Origin: Chitinophaga silvatica
Lineage (GTDB): Bacteria > Bacteroidota > Bacteroidia > Chitinophagales > Chitinophagaceae
Direction: 5' to 3'
NCBI RefSeq assembly: GCF_003419895.1
Contig: NZ_QPMM01000002.1
Span: 372,001 to 436,000 of the forward strand
Length of the DNA: 64,000 nt
A model generated the notes under the pieces. That model worked only from the letters and a program-made list of their open reading frames with translations. It was not told the origin of the DNA and made no database searches. The position numbers were made by a program, and so were the translations under genes. Position 1 is the stretch's first letter. Every line of letters begins with the position of its first letter. Below are positions 54,956 to 63,977 of this stretch, in pieces.

Positions 54956-56740
54956 ATGAGAAATTCTCTACGTATTGCTTTACGCGTTATTTTATTGGGC
55001 GGTGTAGGCCTCATTGCTTCTCAAGCTGATGCACAGCTCAAAGTAGGTTCTAATCCTACCAATATCCAAAAAAATGCAATTCTCGAACTGGAAAGCAAAA
55101 AACAAGGTCTCTTGCTGCCACGTCTCGACGATTTTAATGGAATCAACGGTATGGGAATCCCTGTTAAAGACGGTATGTTAGTGTATAAAATGAATGCTGT
55201 TGATGGTGTTGAAGGTCTTTACATCCGCCAGGCAGGTGCATGGGTACTGTTGGCTTCCGCTGCAGATGCTGCCAGCAACTGGAAACTTTCTGGAAACACT
55301 GGCGCTGCAGGTGATTTCCTGGGTACCAAAAATGCTGCCCCTATTACTTTTAAAACAAATAATCAGGATAGATTCATTATATCCAGCGATGGTAAATTAC
55401 AAGCTGGCGCTAATGCTAATATCCCTACTGCTGCTACTTCTGTATTGGATGTACTCGTACTCGCTGCTGATGGAACCGTGTCTCAACGTAAAATGAATGC
55501 AAGCGCATTTAACAAGGTAGTTAGTACTCTTGATGGTCTGGATGGTGATCTGACATTTACCCTCACCGGTGATGCAACCCTGGATGTTGTTACCAAAACC
55601 GCCTCAGGTACTAACCTGAATATGGCTGTGCCTATTATGAGCAAAACAACACAGAATTATGGTTTCCTCAGCCTGGCCGACTGGAATAAAATTCAGGCTT
55701 CTCAAAAAGCAATCGTAATCGGCAACTTTGCTGCTGCTTCTGACCCTAAAGGTTTATCTATCGATAATACCGGTGCTCAGGCAAGCCTTGTATTACACCC
55801 TGCCGATGGAACTAATCCGGGTGGTGTTTCTGTTGCCGCTCAAACATTCAAAGGGGCGAAAACATTTATAGATAAGGTTACTGCACAAAATGGTTTGGAT
55901 GTATCTGCCGGTGGTGCAGCAATCAAAGGTGGTGCTGTTGTTGATGGCGGCGCTACTATCAATGCTGGTGCTACTATCAATGGAGGCGCTACAGTAAATG
56001 GTGATGCAACACTCAACAATAAACTTATTCTCACCAGTCCTGCCGCTTCAACTACTGGTACTACCGTATTATTGCACGGTACTGGTGGTGAAGTTGTAAC
56101 CCGTACGCTGAATGATGCTGCGTTCGATGGATCAATCACTACCATCAACTCACTGACTGGACCTAAAGTAGATCTGAAAACTGGTACTACTGGTACTGAT
56201 TTTAATATCTCTACCGACGCAACTACCACTCCGATGGCTATTAATCTGAATATTCCCAATGCGTCTACTTCTACGCTACGAGGTTTGATAACTAACACCA
56301 ACCAAAACATTGGTGGTGTGAAAAAATTCGGAGATTCAGTTTATACTGCAAAATCTATGTTGGTAGGTGATTCTGTTCACGGTGCCAACTCTACTCTCCA
56401 GGTAGGTTATGGTGGTACCGGTACCGTTTCCATGCCAATCAAAGTGGTATCCAGCAGTACTGCTGTCGGTGATGCATATACTGTTATTGTAAAATCCGGT
56501 ACTCCGGTTGCCCTGGAATTACCTAAAGCTGTAGGCAGCGAAGGCCGTATCATCAATATTAAAAAGGTTCCTTTAGTTGCAACTACTGATGATAACACGG
56601 ATAACGTTGTTACAATCAATATATCTTCTGGTTCCGGTGATAATATTGAAGGTGGTGCCTCTTACCAGATCATCAATGACTGGACTTTCGTTACTCTCCA
56701 ATCAGATGGAGTGAAAGGCTGGTATATCATCAAGAAATAA
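54956..56740 (+). CDS. Secreted tail-fibre-like surface protein 1
   Basis: The protein is 594 residues from ATG 54956, which starts a signal peptide (MRNSLRIALRVILLGGVGLI, cleavage near ADAQ). After it comes QLKVGSNPTNIQKNAILELE, a block shared with the next gene. A repetitive middle includes a stretch of short Gly-Ala repeats (GGAAIKGGAVVDGGAT, about 320-350) that suggests a beta-helix or fibre. The C-terminus (about 505-594) has GDAYTVIVKSG and WTFVTLQSDGVKGWYII, of the kind found at ends of phage-tail-fibre-like proteins. Likely exported and assembled on the cell surface; function (adhesion, gliding, sheath) unknown. Confidence 0.7.
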   Translation: MRNSLRIALRVILLGGVGLIASQADAQLKVGSNPTNIQKNAILELESKKQGLLLPRLDDFNGINGMGIPVKDGMLVYKMNAVDGVEGLYIRQAGAWVLLASAADAASNWKLSGNTGAAGDFLGTKNAAPITFKTNNQDRFIISSDGKLQAGANANIPTAATSVLDVLVLAADGTVSQRKMNASAFNKVVSTLDGLDGDLTFTLTGDATLDVVTKTASGTNLNMAVPIMSKTTQNYGFLSLADWNKIQASQKAIVIGNFAAASDPKGLSIDNTGAQASLVLHPADGTNPGGVSVAAQTFKGAKTFIDKVTAQNGLDVSAGGAAIKGGAVVDGGATINAGATINGGATVNGDATLNNKLILTSPAASTTGTTVLLHGTGGEVVTRTLNDAAFDGSITTINSLTGPKVDLKTGTTGTDFNISTDATTTPMAINLNIPNASTSTLRGLITNTNQNIGGVKKFGDSVYTAKSMLVGDSVHGANSTLQVGYGGTGTVSMPIKVVSSSTAVGDAYTVIVKSGTPVALELPKAVGSEGRIINIKKVPLVATTDDNTDNVVTINISSGSGDNIEGGASYQIINDWTFVTLQSDGVKGWYIIKK

Positions 56741-56831
56741 TTAAGGATATAGTAATTGGAAACGGTGATGGCCTCACCGTTTCCCTGTCTCCTATCCATT
56801 TATCGGTCATTTTCCCATAAAGAAATTTAGT

Positions 56832-59800
56832 ATGAAGTTGCTACCATGGAAAGCGATGCTCGTCGTTGCTTTGTGTTGCCTTTTTGCAGATAAATTAAGT
56901 GCTCAGCAGTTAAAGCTGGGTGTGCAGCCTACGATCCTGGATAAAGATGCTGTACTGGAACTCAACAGTGATAAACAAGGATTATTACTGACCAGAGTTC
57001 TTAAAAGCAGGATCGTTAGCGGTGGTTTGTTGTTTAATGCAAAACCAGGAATGCTGGTTTATGTAACAGATGAAACAAGCCTCTATCTGAAAAAAACAAC
57101 AGGATGGGTAAAAATTGCTGACTTCACTAACTTCTCTGCAGGAACAGGAATTGCAATCAACTCAACTACTGGTGTAATCTCCAACACAGGGGTTACTTCC
57201 TTTAATACAAGAACCGGAGCTGTTGTACCAGCTACCGGAGATTATAGCCTCACTCAATTATCTGATGTAGCAATAAGTACAGGAACATTGGCTACAAACC
57301 AGGTATTGACTTATGATCAGACTACCGGCAAATGGTCTAATAAAGCCGCACTTACAAGCATAAGTGTTTCTTCTCCTTTAACCGGTGCGGGCACAGCTCT
57401 CTCTCCTCTTAAACTGATAGATGGTGGTTCTGCCAACCAAATATTAAAATGGGATGGAACTAAATGGGTAGTAGGATCAGAAACTACCAGCTCCCGTAAA
57501 TTATCAATCAATCCGGGTGTCGGTGTAAAACAAGTTACCCCCGCTGTTCAACAAGATTTAAGCGTCGACAGATCATGGACTATAGATATTGATAATACCA
57601 ACGCACTCTGGAATGCCAATAAATTACAAGGAAAAGCTATTAGTACTATAGCTCCCGCAAGCGGACAAATTCTAAAATGGAATTCCACTACTTCTTTATA
57701 TGAACCTGCAAATGATAGCACAGGTGGAGTTGTTTTTGAAAAATTGATTACCAGGGATTTAAGTTATGCCGACCAGCCGGTGGAAGCAATGAAAATGAAA
57801 ATCTGGGAAGGACCCGGAACGGGCACTCCGATCAATGGACCGCTTGGTACTGATGCCAGCGCCTGGTCGGTATTGTCTTTTAGAAATGGAGGCTACACTA
57901 CCCAAATGTTTATGGACAAGGCTAACCTTGCCATTAAGGAATGGGGTGGCAATACAGCTCCATTAACTTCCAATTCCGGTAACTTCTGGTACAAAGTAGT
58001 GGTTACCCATGGAGATAGCAGCTTCACCAATGGAGGAGTATTATATGGACAAAAATCCAGTGATGCTACTTCAGAAGTTAAACAGGATTATGCAAACTTT
58101 TTCTGGGATATCACTAATAAAAGATTGGGAATCGGAACCAATACTCCTGCAAGATCATTGCATGTAAACGGTAATTTACGTGTAACAGGTAGTGCCGGAA
58201 CCCCTAACAATATCCTGGGGCGTGAGTCGGCAACCGGCGATGTTGGTAATATTACACTCGATGCAAATACACTTGACCTCACTTCAGGAGCATTATCTGC
58301 AAAAAGTGGTAGTGCGGTATGGAATGCCAATAAAATAGCCGGCGTGCCAGTGGTTACCACTGCTCCAGCAACGAATAATGTGCTTACATTTAATGGAACC
58401 CAATGGGAACCAAAACCAGGCGGGGCATCCGGACTAACATCCATTGGTCTTTCGATGCCGCCAACTATCTTTACTGTTACAAATCCAACTTTAACTGCTA
58501 ACGGTGCCTTTGGCGTAAGTTTAAACACGCAGCCTGCTGCCAGGGTATTAGCTGGCCCGGTTAGTGGTGCCGATGCTACTCCAACTTTCAGACAACTGAC
58601 ATCAACAGATATTCCCTCTCTGGCATCCCTTTATATTCAAAACGGAACAACTGCCCAAACAGGCAATTTTAATATATCTGGAAATGGAACGGTAGGTGGA
58701 TTAACATTATCTAATCTTACACTGGGCTCTATCGTATTTGTAGGTACAGGTAAAGCACTTGCAGAAAAAAATGCAAAGTTCTTCTGGGATAATACAAATA
58801 ATCGCCTGGGATTAGGTAATAATACTCCTGCCAACACATTAGAGATTTCAGCTCCTACATATACCGGCGGTACACTTACCGGAGGAACTTCTGGTCTGAG
58901 ATTAACTAACCTTGCAACGGCTACTCCTGATAACCCTAATGCAAACGTACTGTCTGTAAATAGTGCAGGTGATGTTATCTTAACTAAAAATCCAGCGAAC
59001 AATAACTGGCTCATTACAGGGAATACAGGTATTGCTGCGGGTTCATTTCTGGGTACCAGAGATGATGTTGTCATGACCATGAAATCTAATAATCAGCCAT
59101 ATTTAGAATTTGGTAGAAGAGATCTGTTAGGATTAACCAGTACCGAATCTGCTGGTTATGGATATCCCGACCCTAACCAAAAAGTTACTCATATGCGGTC
59201 GGCCTTACAATTCGAGTCTCCTTCCCGTTTGTATAAACCAATGTTTTATGTAAATGAATTTGGAAACTTCAGGATGAAAGGTTGTGCGGCGGATGATGAC
59301 TTTTTCGAATTCGGTGCTACGGGTGAAGTAGTAAATGATGGTGGATTCGATTTTATTGTGGGAGATGATGGAGATGAACCAATCGTTTTTAAAAGTTACT
59401 ACTATGTAACAAAGGCCACTACCGAAATGATGCGCATTCAAAGAGGAAAAGTAGGGATTGGATTAACTGCAGAACCTGCAAGAAGCTTCCATGTAGATAC
59501 TAAAAATACTCCGATACGTTTACAAAATCTGATGGATACAGTTGCCATTTCAAAACTCCTGACAATTGATGCTAATGGAGATGTAAGAGCAGTTAGAAAC
59601 AATGCTAATACAACTATAACCATTACTGGTACCAGTGCCAATACTTCTAATACAGCATTCAACGTAGGAACTACTTATAGTATGATTAAGTTGAATCCTG
59701 CCGCAGCTAATACAACCTATTATATAAATGGGATGACAAATGGTACTGGTACTCCGATTGATGGGCAAGCAGTAACATTATATGTTACTGCTGCAAATGG

Positions 59801-59948
59801 CAATATTACCATTAAGAACAATAATGTCACCGGGGCGAATAAAATACTTACACTAAATGGTGATACAACTATTGCAGCAGCCGGTAGTGCCAATTTTGTT
59901 TATTCGGCTCAGGATGCTGCCTGGATAATGATTTCTTATATCCCTTAA
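56832..59948 (+). CDS. Secreted tail-fibre-like surface protein 2
   Basis: This 1038-residue paralogue of the preceding gene has a signal peptide (MKLLPWKAMLVVALCCLFAD) and the shared start QLKLGVQPTILDKDAVLEL opposite QLKVGSNPTNIQKNAILEL. It has tail-fibre modules: GIGTNTPARSLHVNG (about 433-447), GLGNNTPANTLEISA (about 660-675) and VGIGLTAEPARSFHVD (about 873-890). It also repeats WNANK(L/I) followed by AP...L.(W/F)N (about 257-290 and 497-530), and a NNW or SNW..GNTG..AG.FLGT block in common with protein 1. No enzymatic motif is seen. It is followed after 16 bp by the T9SS-sorted gene, so the three form an operon. Confidence 0.72.
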   Translation: MKLLPWKAMLVVALCCLFADKLSAQQLKLGVQPTILDKDAVLELNSDKQGLLLTRVLKSRIVSGGLLFNAKPGMLVYVTDETSLYLKKTTGWVKIADFTNFSAGTGIAINSTTGVISNTGVTSFNTRTGAVVPATGDYSLTQLSDVAISTGTLATNQVLTYDQTTGKWSNKAALTSISVSSPLTGAGTALSPLKLIDGGSANQILKWDGTKWVVGSETTSSRKLSINPGVGVKQVTPAVQQDLSVDRSWTIDIDNTNALWNANKLQGKAISTIAPASGQILKWNSTTSLYEPANDSTGGVVFEKLITRDLSYADQPVEAMKMKIWEGPGTGTPINGPLGTDASAWSVLSFRNGGYTTQMFMDKANLAIKEWGGNTAPLTSNSGNFWYKVVVTHGDSSFTNGGVLYGQKSSDATSEVKQDYANFFWDITNKRLGIGTNTPARSLHVNGNLRVTGSAGTPNNILGRESATGDVGNITLDANTLDLTSGALSAKSGSAVWNANKIAGVPVVTTAPATNNVLTFNGTQWEPKPGGASGLTSIGLSMPPTIFTVTNPTLTANGAFGVSLNTQPAARVLAGPVSGADATPTFRQLTSTDIPSLASLYIQNGTTAQTGNFNISGNGTVGGLTLSNLTLGSIVFVGTGKALAEKNAKFFWDNTNNRLGLGNNTPANTLEISAPTYTGGTLTGGTSGLRLTNLATATPDNPNANVLSVNSAGDVILTKNPANNNWLITGNTGIAAGSFLGTRDDVVMTMKSNNQPYLEFGRRDLLGLTSTESAGYGYPDPNQKVTHMRSALQFESPSRLYKPMFYVNEFGNFRMKGCAADDDFFEFGATGEVVNDGGFDFIVGDDGDEPIVFKSYYYVTKATTEMMRIQRGKVGIGLTAEPARSFHVDTKNTPIRLQNLMDTVAISKLLTIDANGDVRAVRNNANTTITITGTSANTSNTAFNVGTTYSMIKLNPAAANTTYYINGMTNGTGTPIDGQAVTLYVTAANGNITIKNNNVTGANKILTLNGDTTIAAAGSANFVYSAQDAAWIMISYIP

Positions 59949-59964
59949 TTAAGTAACTGCATAC

Positions 59965-61533
59965 GTGAAATATTTATTGATCATATTCACATTTCTTCTT
60001 TGCTCGTTGGGCCTCTCCGCTCAGCAGGGTGTATATATTCCTGCGGGCGATACCGTTTGGCTCTCAACCAACACAAATGTGGGCATCTTCGGAGATATGA
60101 CCAATAATGGAATACTAGGATCACAACCTAACAGTACATTTTATTTCCTCAGTAAATTGTGGACTAACGGTAATGCTGCTACGTTGCCGGATGAAAGTAC
60201 AGATGGCCTTTCAGGAACAGGTGGCGTATTTGTGTTTTCCGGAACCGGACAACAACGTGTGTTTGGCGGATATAGCCTGATTGCTAAAACCGGAGCCTCA
60301 TTTCCAAATTTGCAGATCAATAATATTTCAGGTTTATGGTTGGATGATTTTAGCGATCTGAAGATTAGAAATAACCTGCATTTTGCCAATGGTAGTGTTT
60401 ATTTAAATGGATGGAATATGATGGTTGGAAATAACACTCCCGGCAGTATTACCGGCTATAATGATAAACGTTTTGTAGTTACTGGTCCGCTTCCCGCGGG
60501 AGGATTGCTATACCGAGCAGCTATCAATAATGCTGCGGGTAAAGTTGTATTCCCCGTAGGAACTGATGATAACAGCTACTCTCCGGCTGCTGTATTAATG
60601 ACTGGAGGAAAAGATGATTTTGGGGTAAGAACCTATGATAGTGTTTATACCATCGCGGCCGCCGGAACTGCCTATAAAGACAGCTTTGTAAATAAATCAT
60701 GGAATATACAACGCATTAATAATAATGGTGGAGAAGTAGATGTCATACTTCAGCATATGGAGTCGAGTGAATTACCGACTTATGCTGCAAACAGAGACAG
60801 TAGTTATATTACTCAGTTTGTAGGTGGAGTATGGGATCGCTTGCTTACTATTCCCAATAAACCATTACCGGGTACACTTACTGAAAGCTCTATGAGTGAA
60901 GCGGCTGTGATGCATTTACGACATTTCACAAGCCTGGGAGCCAGCGAATACATGGCTAAAACCATTCTGGTTAGTAATGCCAAACCTGCCATGTTCCTCA
61001 GTTTTGAAGCTTATCGCATTTCTCCGGTAATTGCGCAGCTCGACTGGACAACCAGTAGGGAGGTCAATAATCTTAGATTTGAAGTAGAACGCAGATATGA
61101 GCGTGAGGAAACCTTTACCAAAATAGCCAGCATTCCTACTAAGGCAGTGAATGGAAATAGCAGCGTGCCGATCAGATATACCTATCAGGATTTGAATGAT
61201 TACGACGACTGGACCTATTATAGAATTAAGGCAATAGGGAAAAACGGACAGGTGGTGTATTCTGAAATACGTGCTGTACCGCCATTTATTCAGGTTAATG
61301 TATATCCGAATCCGAATAATGGTAATTTCAAAGTTACTATCCATGGCATGCGAGGTGATATGATTATTCAAATCAGGGATACCTGGAGTCAGGTAGTGAG
61401 ATCTTACGAAGCGAAGAGTGGGGATACAGATATTAAGATTACCGATTTACCTTCCGGAGCTTACTTCCTGGTGTTGTTCCAGAAAGAGACTATGAAGGTT
61501 GCCTATACCTGCAAAGTTATTGTTGCACAATAA
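59965..61533 (+). CDS. Surface protein with type IX secretion C-terminal sorting domain
   Basis: This 522-residue protein starts at GTG 59965, with signal peptide MKYLLIIFTFLLCSLGLSAQ. The middle has repeats of T9SS-associated type (GWNMMVGNNTPGSITGY, RAAINNAAGKVVFPVGTDD) and a fibronectin-like section (about 345-430). The C-terminus (about 440-520, INVYPNPNNGNFKV, ITDLPSGAYFLVLF) is a type A T9SS sorting domain, so it is exported through the type IX system and anchored or released at the surface. It closes the operon with the two fibre-like genes and may be their anchor or cargo partner. Confidence 0.85.
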   Translation: MKYLLIIFTFLLCSLGLSAQQGVYIPAGDTVWLSTNTNVGIFGDMTNNGILGSQPNSTFYFLSKLWTNGNAATLPDESTDGLSGTGGVFVFSGTGQQRVFGGYSLIAKTGASFPNLQINNISGLWLDDFSDLKIRNNLHFANGSVYLNGWNMMVGNNTPGSITGYNDKRFVVTGPLPAGGLLYRAAINNAAGKVVFPVGTDDNSYSPAAVLMTGGKDDFGVRTYDSVYTIAAAGTAYKDSFVNKSWNIQRINNNGGEVDVILQHMESSELPTYAANRDSSYITQFVGGVWDRLLTIPNKPLPGTLTESSMSEAAVMHLRHFTSLGASEYMAKTILVSNAKPAMFLSFEAYRISPVIAQLDWTTSREVNNLRFEVERRYEREETFTKIASIPTKAVNGNSSVPIRYTYQDLNDYDDWTYYRIKAIGKNGQVVYSEIRAVPPFIQVNVYPNPNNGNFKVTIHGMRGDMIIQIRDTWSQVVRSYEAKSGDTDIKITDLPSGAYFLVLFQKETMKVAYTCKVIVAQ

Positions 61534-61540
61534 TGAATTT

Positions 61541-61577
61541 TCCTGCGAAAACGCAGCATTATGCTGGTTTCGCAGGA
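61541..61577 (+). terminator. Terminator after the T9SS-sorted gene
   Basis: TCCTGCGAAA (61541-61550) pairs with TTTCGCAGGA (61568-61577), with an inner CAGCA/TGCTG hairpin, followed by AATTCTTTGTT. It lies 7 bp after the stop. An ATG at 61561 in its loop is not a credible cmk start. Confidence 0.85.
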
Positions 61578-61583
61578 AATTCT

Positions 61584-61613
61584 TTGTTATTTGAGCAAAT
61601 TGCCCCAAATTTG
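61584..61613 (+). promoter_or_regulatory. Candidate promoter of cmk
   Basis: TTG at 61584-61586 and CAAATTTG at 61606-61613 are 19 bp apart; the second box differs from TAnnTTTG at one position. Start of transcription would be near 61620, about 37 nt before the cmk start codon. Confidence 0.45.
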
Positions 61614-61656
61614 TAGGGTTCTTCCTATACAGATATTTTCAATTAATAAGAGAGTT

Positions 61657-62346
61657 TTGAGAAAGATAATCATCACGATAGATGGCTACTCATCATGTGG
61701 CAAAAGCACACTTGCGAAACAATTGGCTAAAAAGCTCAATTATACGTATATAGATAGTGGTGCAATGTATCGTGCGGTTACCTTATATTTTATTCAAAAC
61801 CGCGTTGATTGGTTAGCTCCTGAAAAGGTGCATGAAGCCCTGGGCAATATCCATCTCGAATTCGTACAAAACTCATTGACTGGTTTGGGTGAAATGAATC
61901 TCAATGGAGAAAACGTTGAGCATACAATCAGAGAAATGATTGTAGCCGAAAAAGTATCTGAAGTGGCAGCCGTAAGAGAAGTGCGTGAATTTGCAGTTGC
62001 CCAGCAAAAAAAGATGGGTACCCGTAAAGGCATTGTAATGGATGGAAGAGACATTGGTACCGTTGTCTTCCCGCATGCAGAATTGAAAATTTTCATGACT
62101 GCTGAAATTGCAATAAGAGTACAACGCAGGTTCAAGGAACTTTATGAGAAGAACAAGAATATCACCCTGGATGAGGTTAAACAAAACCTCGAATTAAGAG
62201 ACTATATCGATGCAAATCGTGAAATCAGCCCTCTTAGAAAAGCCGAAGATGCTATAATATTGGATAACAGCCATTTAACTCACGATGATCAGTTGCAACT
62301 CGTTATGCAATGGGTAGAAGATGCAACTATGGCACATTCATCATAA
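61657..62346 (+). CDS. cmk: Cytidylate kinase
   Basis: The protein is 229 residues from TTG 61657, the usual length; it begins LRKIIITIDGYSSCGKST with the P-loop GYSSCGKS (about 10-17). The CMP-binding region (IDSGAMYRAVTLYFI) and MDGRDIGTVVFPHA are intact, and the lid RRFKELYEKNK is present. It phosphorylates CMP and dCMP. An in-frame ATG at 61561 would add 32 residues, but it sits inside the upstream terminator hairpin, so TTG is preferred. Confidence 0.96.
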   Translation: MRKIIITIDGYSSCGKSTLAKQLAKKLNYTYIDSGAMYRAVTLYFIQNRVDWLAPEKVHEALGNIHLEFVQNSLTGLGEMNLNGENVEHTIREMIVAEKVSEVAAVREVREFAVAQQKKMGTRKGIVMDGRDIGTVVFPHAELKIFMTAEIAIRVQRRFKELYEKNKNITLDEVKQNLELRDYIDANREISPLRKAEDAIILDNSHLTHDDQLQLVMQWVEDATMAHSS

Positions 62347-62402
62347 ATATTTTGATATTTGATGCTTGACCGGATAAGGATGGCATTTTATATCTTTATC
62401 TC

Positions 62403-62498
62403 ATGGCAATGAAAAAACTTTCCGCCGATCCCAACAATAATGCTAAGGCAATACTAGACTTGCTAACCGGGGAAACATCGGGCGAACAACGCAGGTAA
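62403..62498 (+). CDS. Possible 31-residue small protein
   Basis: An ATG frame MAMKKLSADPNNNAKAILDL ending in a charged GETSGEQRR lies 56 bp after cmk in a 272-bp gap. It could be a small peptide gene or the start of a decayed one. No family is recognised and no strong ribosome site is present, so support is weak. Confidence 0.2.
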   Translation: MAMKKLSADPNNNAKAILDLLTGETSGEQRR

Positions 62499-62618
62499 GA
62501 ATCCTGCTGCCGTTGTTTAAAAAGAAGTCAGTTTAGTTCACAGCCTGCTTAACTCGATTTATTAAAACTGTAATCTGTTCGTTTTGAGTTTCTTCCACTT
62601 CTCTTAAAAATCTCTACA

Positions 62619-63407
62619 ATGAAATACATTTTCATGGTAGTTCTCGTCACAACGGCTTTAAGTATCTCGTGCTCGCAAAGCAATTCGAAAAAATCATTAA
62701 ACGCAACCGCTTTTGACATTGAGCCAGAAATGGTAACCGTGCAAGGTGGCACGTTCGCCATGGGCGGCAATGAAGAAAATAACAAGCCTATCCATAATGT
62801 TACTTTAAACAGTTTCAAAATAGCCAAGTACGAAACTACGCAAGCACAATGGGAAAAGGTCATGGGTAAAAATCCTGTCAGTAATCCAGGTTGTGCAGAT
62901 TGCCCGGTAGAAAGTGTTAGCTGGGAAATGGTACAAACATATATTACAAAGTTGAATAGGCTCACCGGTAAACACTATCGGTTGCCCACAGAAGCAGAAT
63001 GGGAATATGCTGCAAGAGGCGGCAGAAAAAGTAAGAATTTTGAATTTGCAGGTAGTAATGATATCAAGGCGGTAGCCTGGACTTCCCTCGATAGCGGATT
63101 AAATCCTCATCCTGTTGGACAAAAAAAGCCCAATGAACTAGGATTGTACGATATGTCAGGCAATGTATGGGAATGGTGCAACGATTGGTATGATGAAAAT
63201 TATTATCGAAAAAGTCCGAAAAATAATCCGACTGGGCCGGCGACGAAGCCGCCCGACAAGAAGAACGACGATGGACTTATTGCTCCGCTTCGTGTTGTCC
63301 GCGGTGGTAACTCAGGCAATGGATCTGCTCAGAGCCGCGTAGCATCTCGTCCAAATTACAGGTTAGGCTACCACTCAATCGGGTTTCGCCTCGCTTCTTC
63401 AAGTTAG
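62619..63407 (+). CDS. Formylglycine-generating-enzyme-like (SUMF1) lipoprotein
   Basis: This 262-residue protein has a lipoprotein signal (MKYIFMVVLVTTALSISC, Cys 18). The FGE-sulfatase domain (about 37-260) opens with MVTVQGGTFAMGGNEENNKP and contains YETTQAQWEKVMG, RLPTEAEWEYAARGG, GLYDMSGNVWEWCNDWY and the closing RVASRPNYRLGYHSIGFRLA. True FGE uses two Cys near the C-terminus for copper; here that stretch has none, so sulfatase activation is unlikely. Similar lipoproteins take part in gliding or T9SS (GldJ/GldK-like) or have unknown roles. Stand-alone gene. Confidence 0.9.
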   Translation: MKYIFMVVLVTTALSISCSQSNSKKSLNATAFDIEPEMVTVQGGTFAMGGNEENNKPIHNVTLNSFKIAKYETTQAQWEKVMGKNPVSNPGCADCPVESVSWEMVQTYITKLNRLTGKHYRLPTEAEWEYAARGGRKSKNFEFAGSNDIKAVAWTSLDSGLNPHPVGQKKPNELGLYDMSGNVWEWCNDWYDENYYRKSPKNNPTGPATKPPDKKNDDGLIAPLRVVRGGNSGNGSAQSRVASRPNYRLGYHSIGFRLASSS

Positions 63408-63466
63408 TTTTGCCGATGTATGTCTTAATCCTTTCAAGTATTAAATTTTAAACGGAGACACTACCA

Positions 63467-63490
63467 AATAAAAGATTATTTTCTTTTATT
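63467..63490 (+). terminator. AT-only hairpin after the FGE-like gene
   Basis: AATAAAAGA and TCTTTTATT form 9-bp arms around a 6-nt loop, 60 bp after the stop codon. It is A/T-rich and weak but may separate this gene from the downstream non-coding unit. Confidence 0.4.
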
Positions 63491-63502
63491 AAAACTCTTT
63501 TA

Positions 63503-63977
63503 TACATTTGCGTTGTGGCTGAAAGAATGCCAGAATAATTTTTCCACATCCTCCAGAATTTCCAACTTTTCATTATTTCTATGCCTCTTCGTTGTCCATA
63601 GTGGGAACTAGTTGCATTGTTTTAACCTTTATCCTCCCTGAAATTACTGCATTGGTAATCTTTAAGTGCTATCATGATTTAGTGCTGTTGTTCAGTATAA
63701 GACAATTTGATTAAGTGTATTCGACGCGTTATATATTCAGTATCGTGATTCGTTAAGGTCTTATCCTAGCTATATCCACAAAAGGACCCTTTGCTATTAA
63801 CCGATTATCAGTATTGCTTTTAAAATATAAAAATCAACCCTATAACAGATTTCCTGCTGTTGTAGGTTGTAAAAGGTAATGTGAGAAAGCATGGAATCCA
63901 TGTCTATCTCATATTTTCAGTAGGTGTATTCGGTTAATAGGAAGAAGGGGCGAATTCTTTCGCCCTTTCGCTTTTTA
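63503..63977 (+). ncRNA. Candidate structured non-coding RNA gene
   Basis: The 593-bp segment 63408-64000 has no credible ORF. A TACATTTG box (63503-63510) could start a transcript near 63517. The 3' part folds well: closing helix CTATTAACCG (63794-63803) with CGGTTAATAG (63931-63940), ATTGCTTTT (63813-63821) with AAAAGGTAAT (63871-63880), hairpin CCTATAACAG/CTGTTGTAGG (63839-63848 with 63857-63866) and a CATGG/CCATG hairpin inside GTGAGA/TCTCAT (63881-63912). It ends in a 10-bp hairpin (63945-63968) with TTTTT at 63972-63976. I match it to no known RNA family. Confidence 0.45.
63945..63977 (+). terminator. Terminator of the candidate non-coding unit
   Basis: GGGCGAA, loop TTCT, TTCGCCC with three further weak pairs outward, followed by CGCTTTTTA. 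It has the shape of an intrinsic terminator and no coding gene lies directly before it. Confidence 0.7.

Noticed and set aside
55840..56310. 156-codon minus-strand frame opposite fibre gene 1
   Set aside because: Val/Ala/Pro-rich composition mirrors the Gly/Ala/Thr repeats on the other strand; a shadow frame.
63408..63800. Leader of an rRNA operon beginning near the right edge
   Set aside because: A terminator hairpin at 63945-63968 precedes the edge and no 16S sequence is visible; cannot be excluded beyond 64000.
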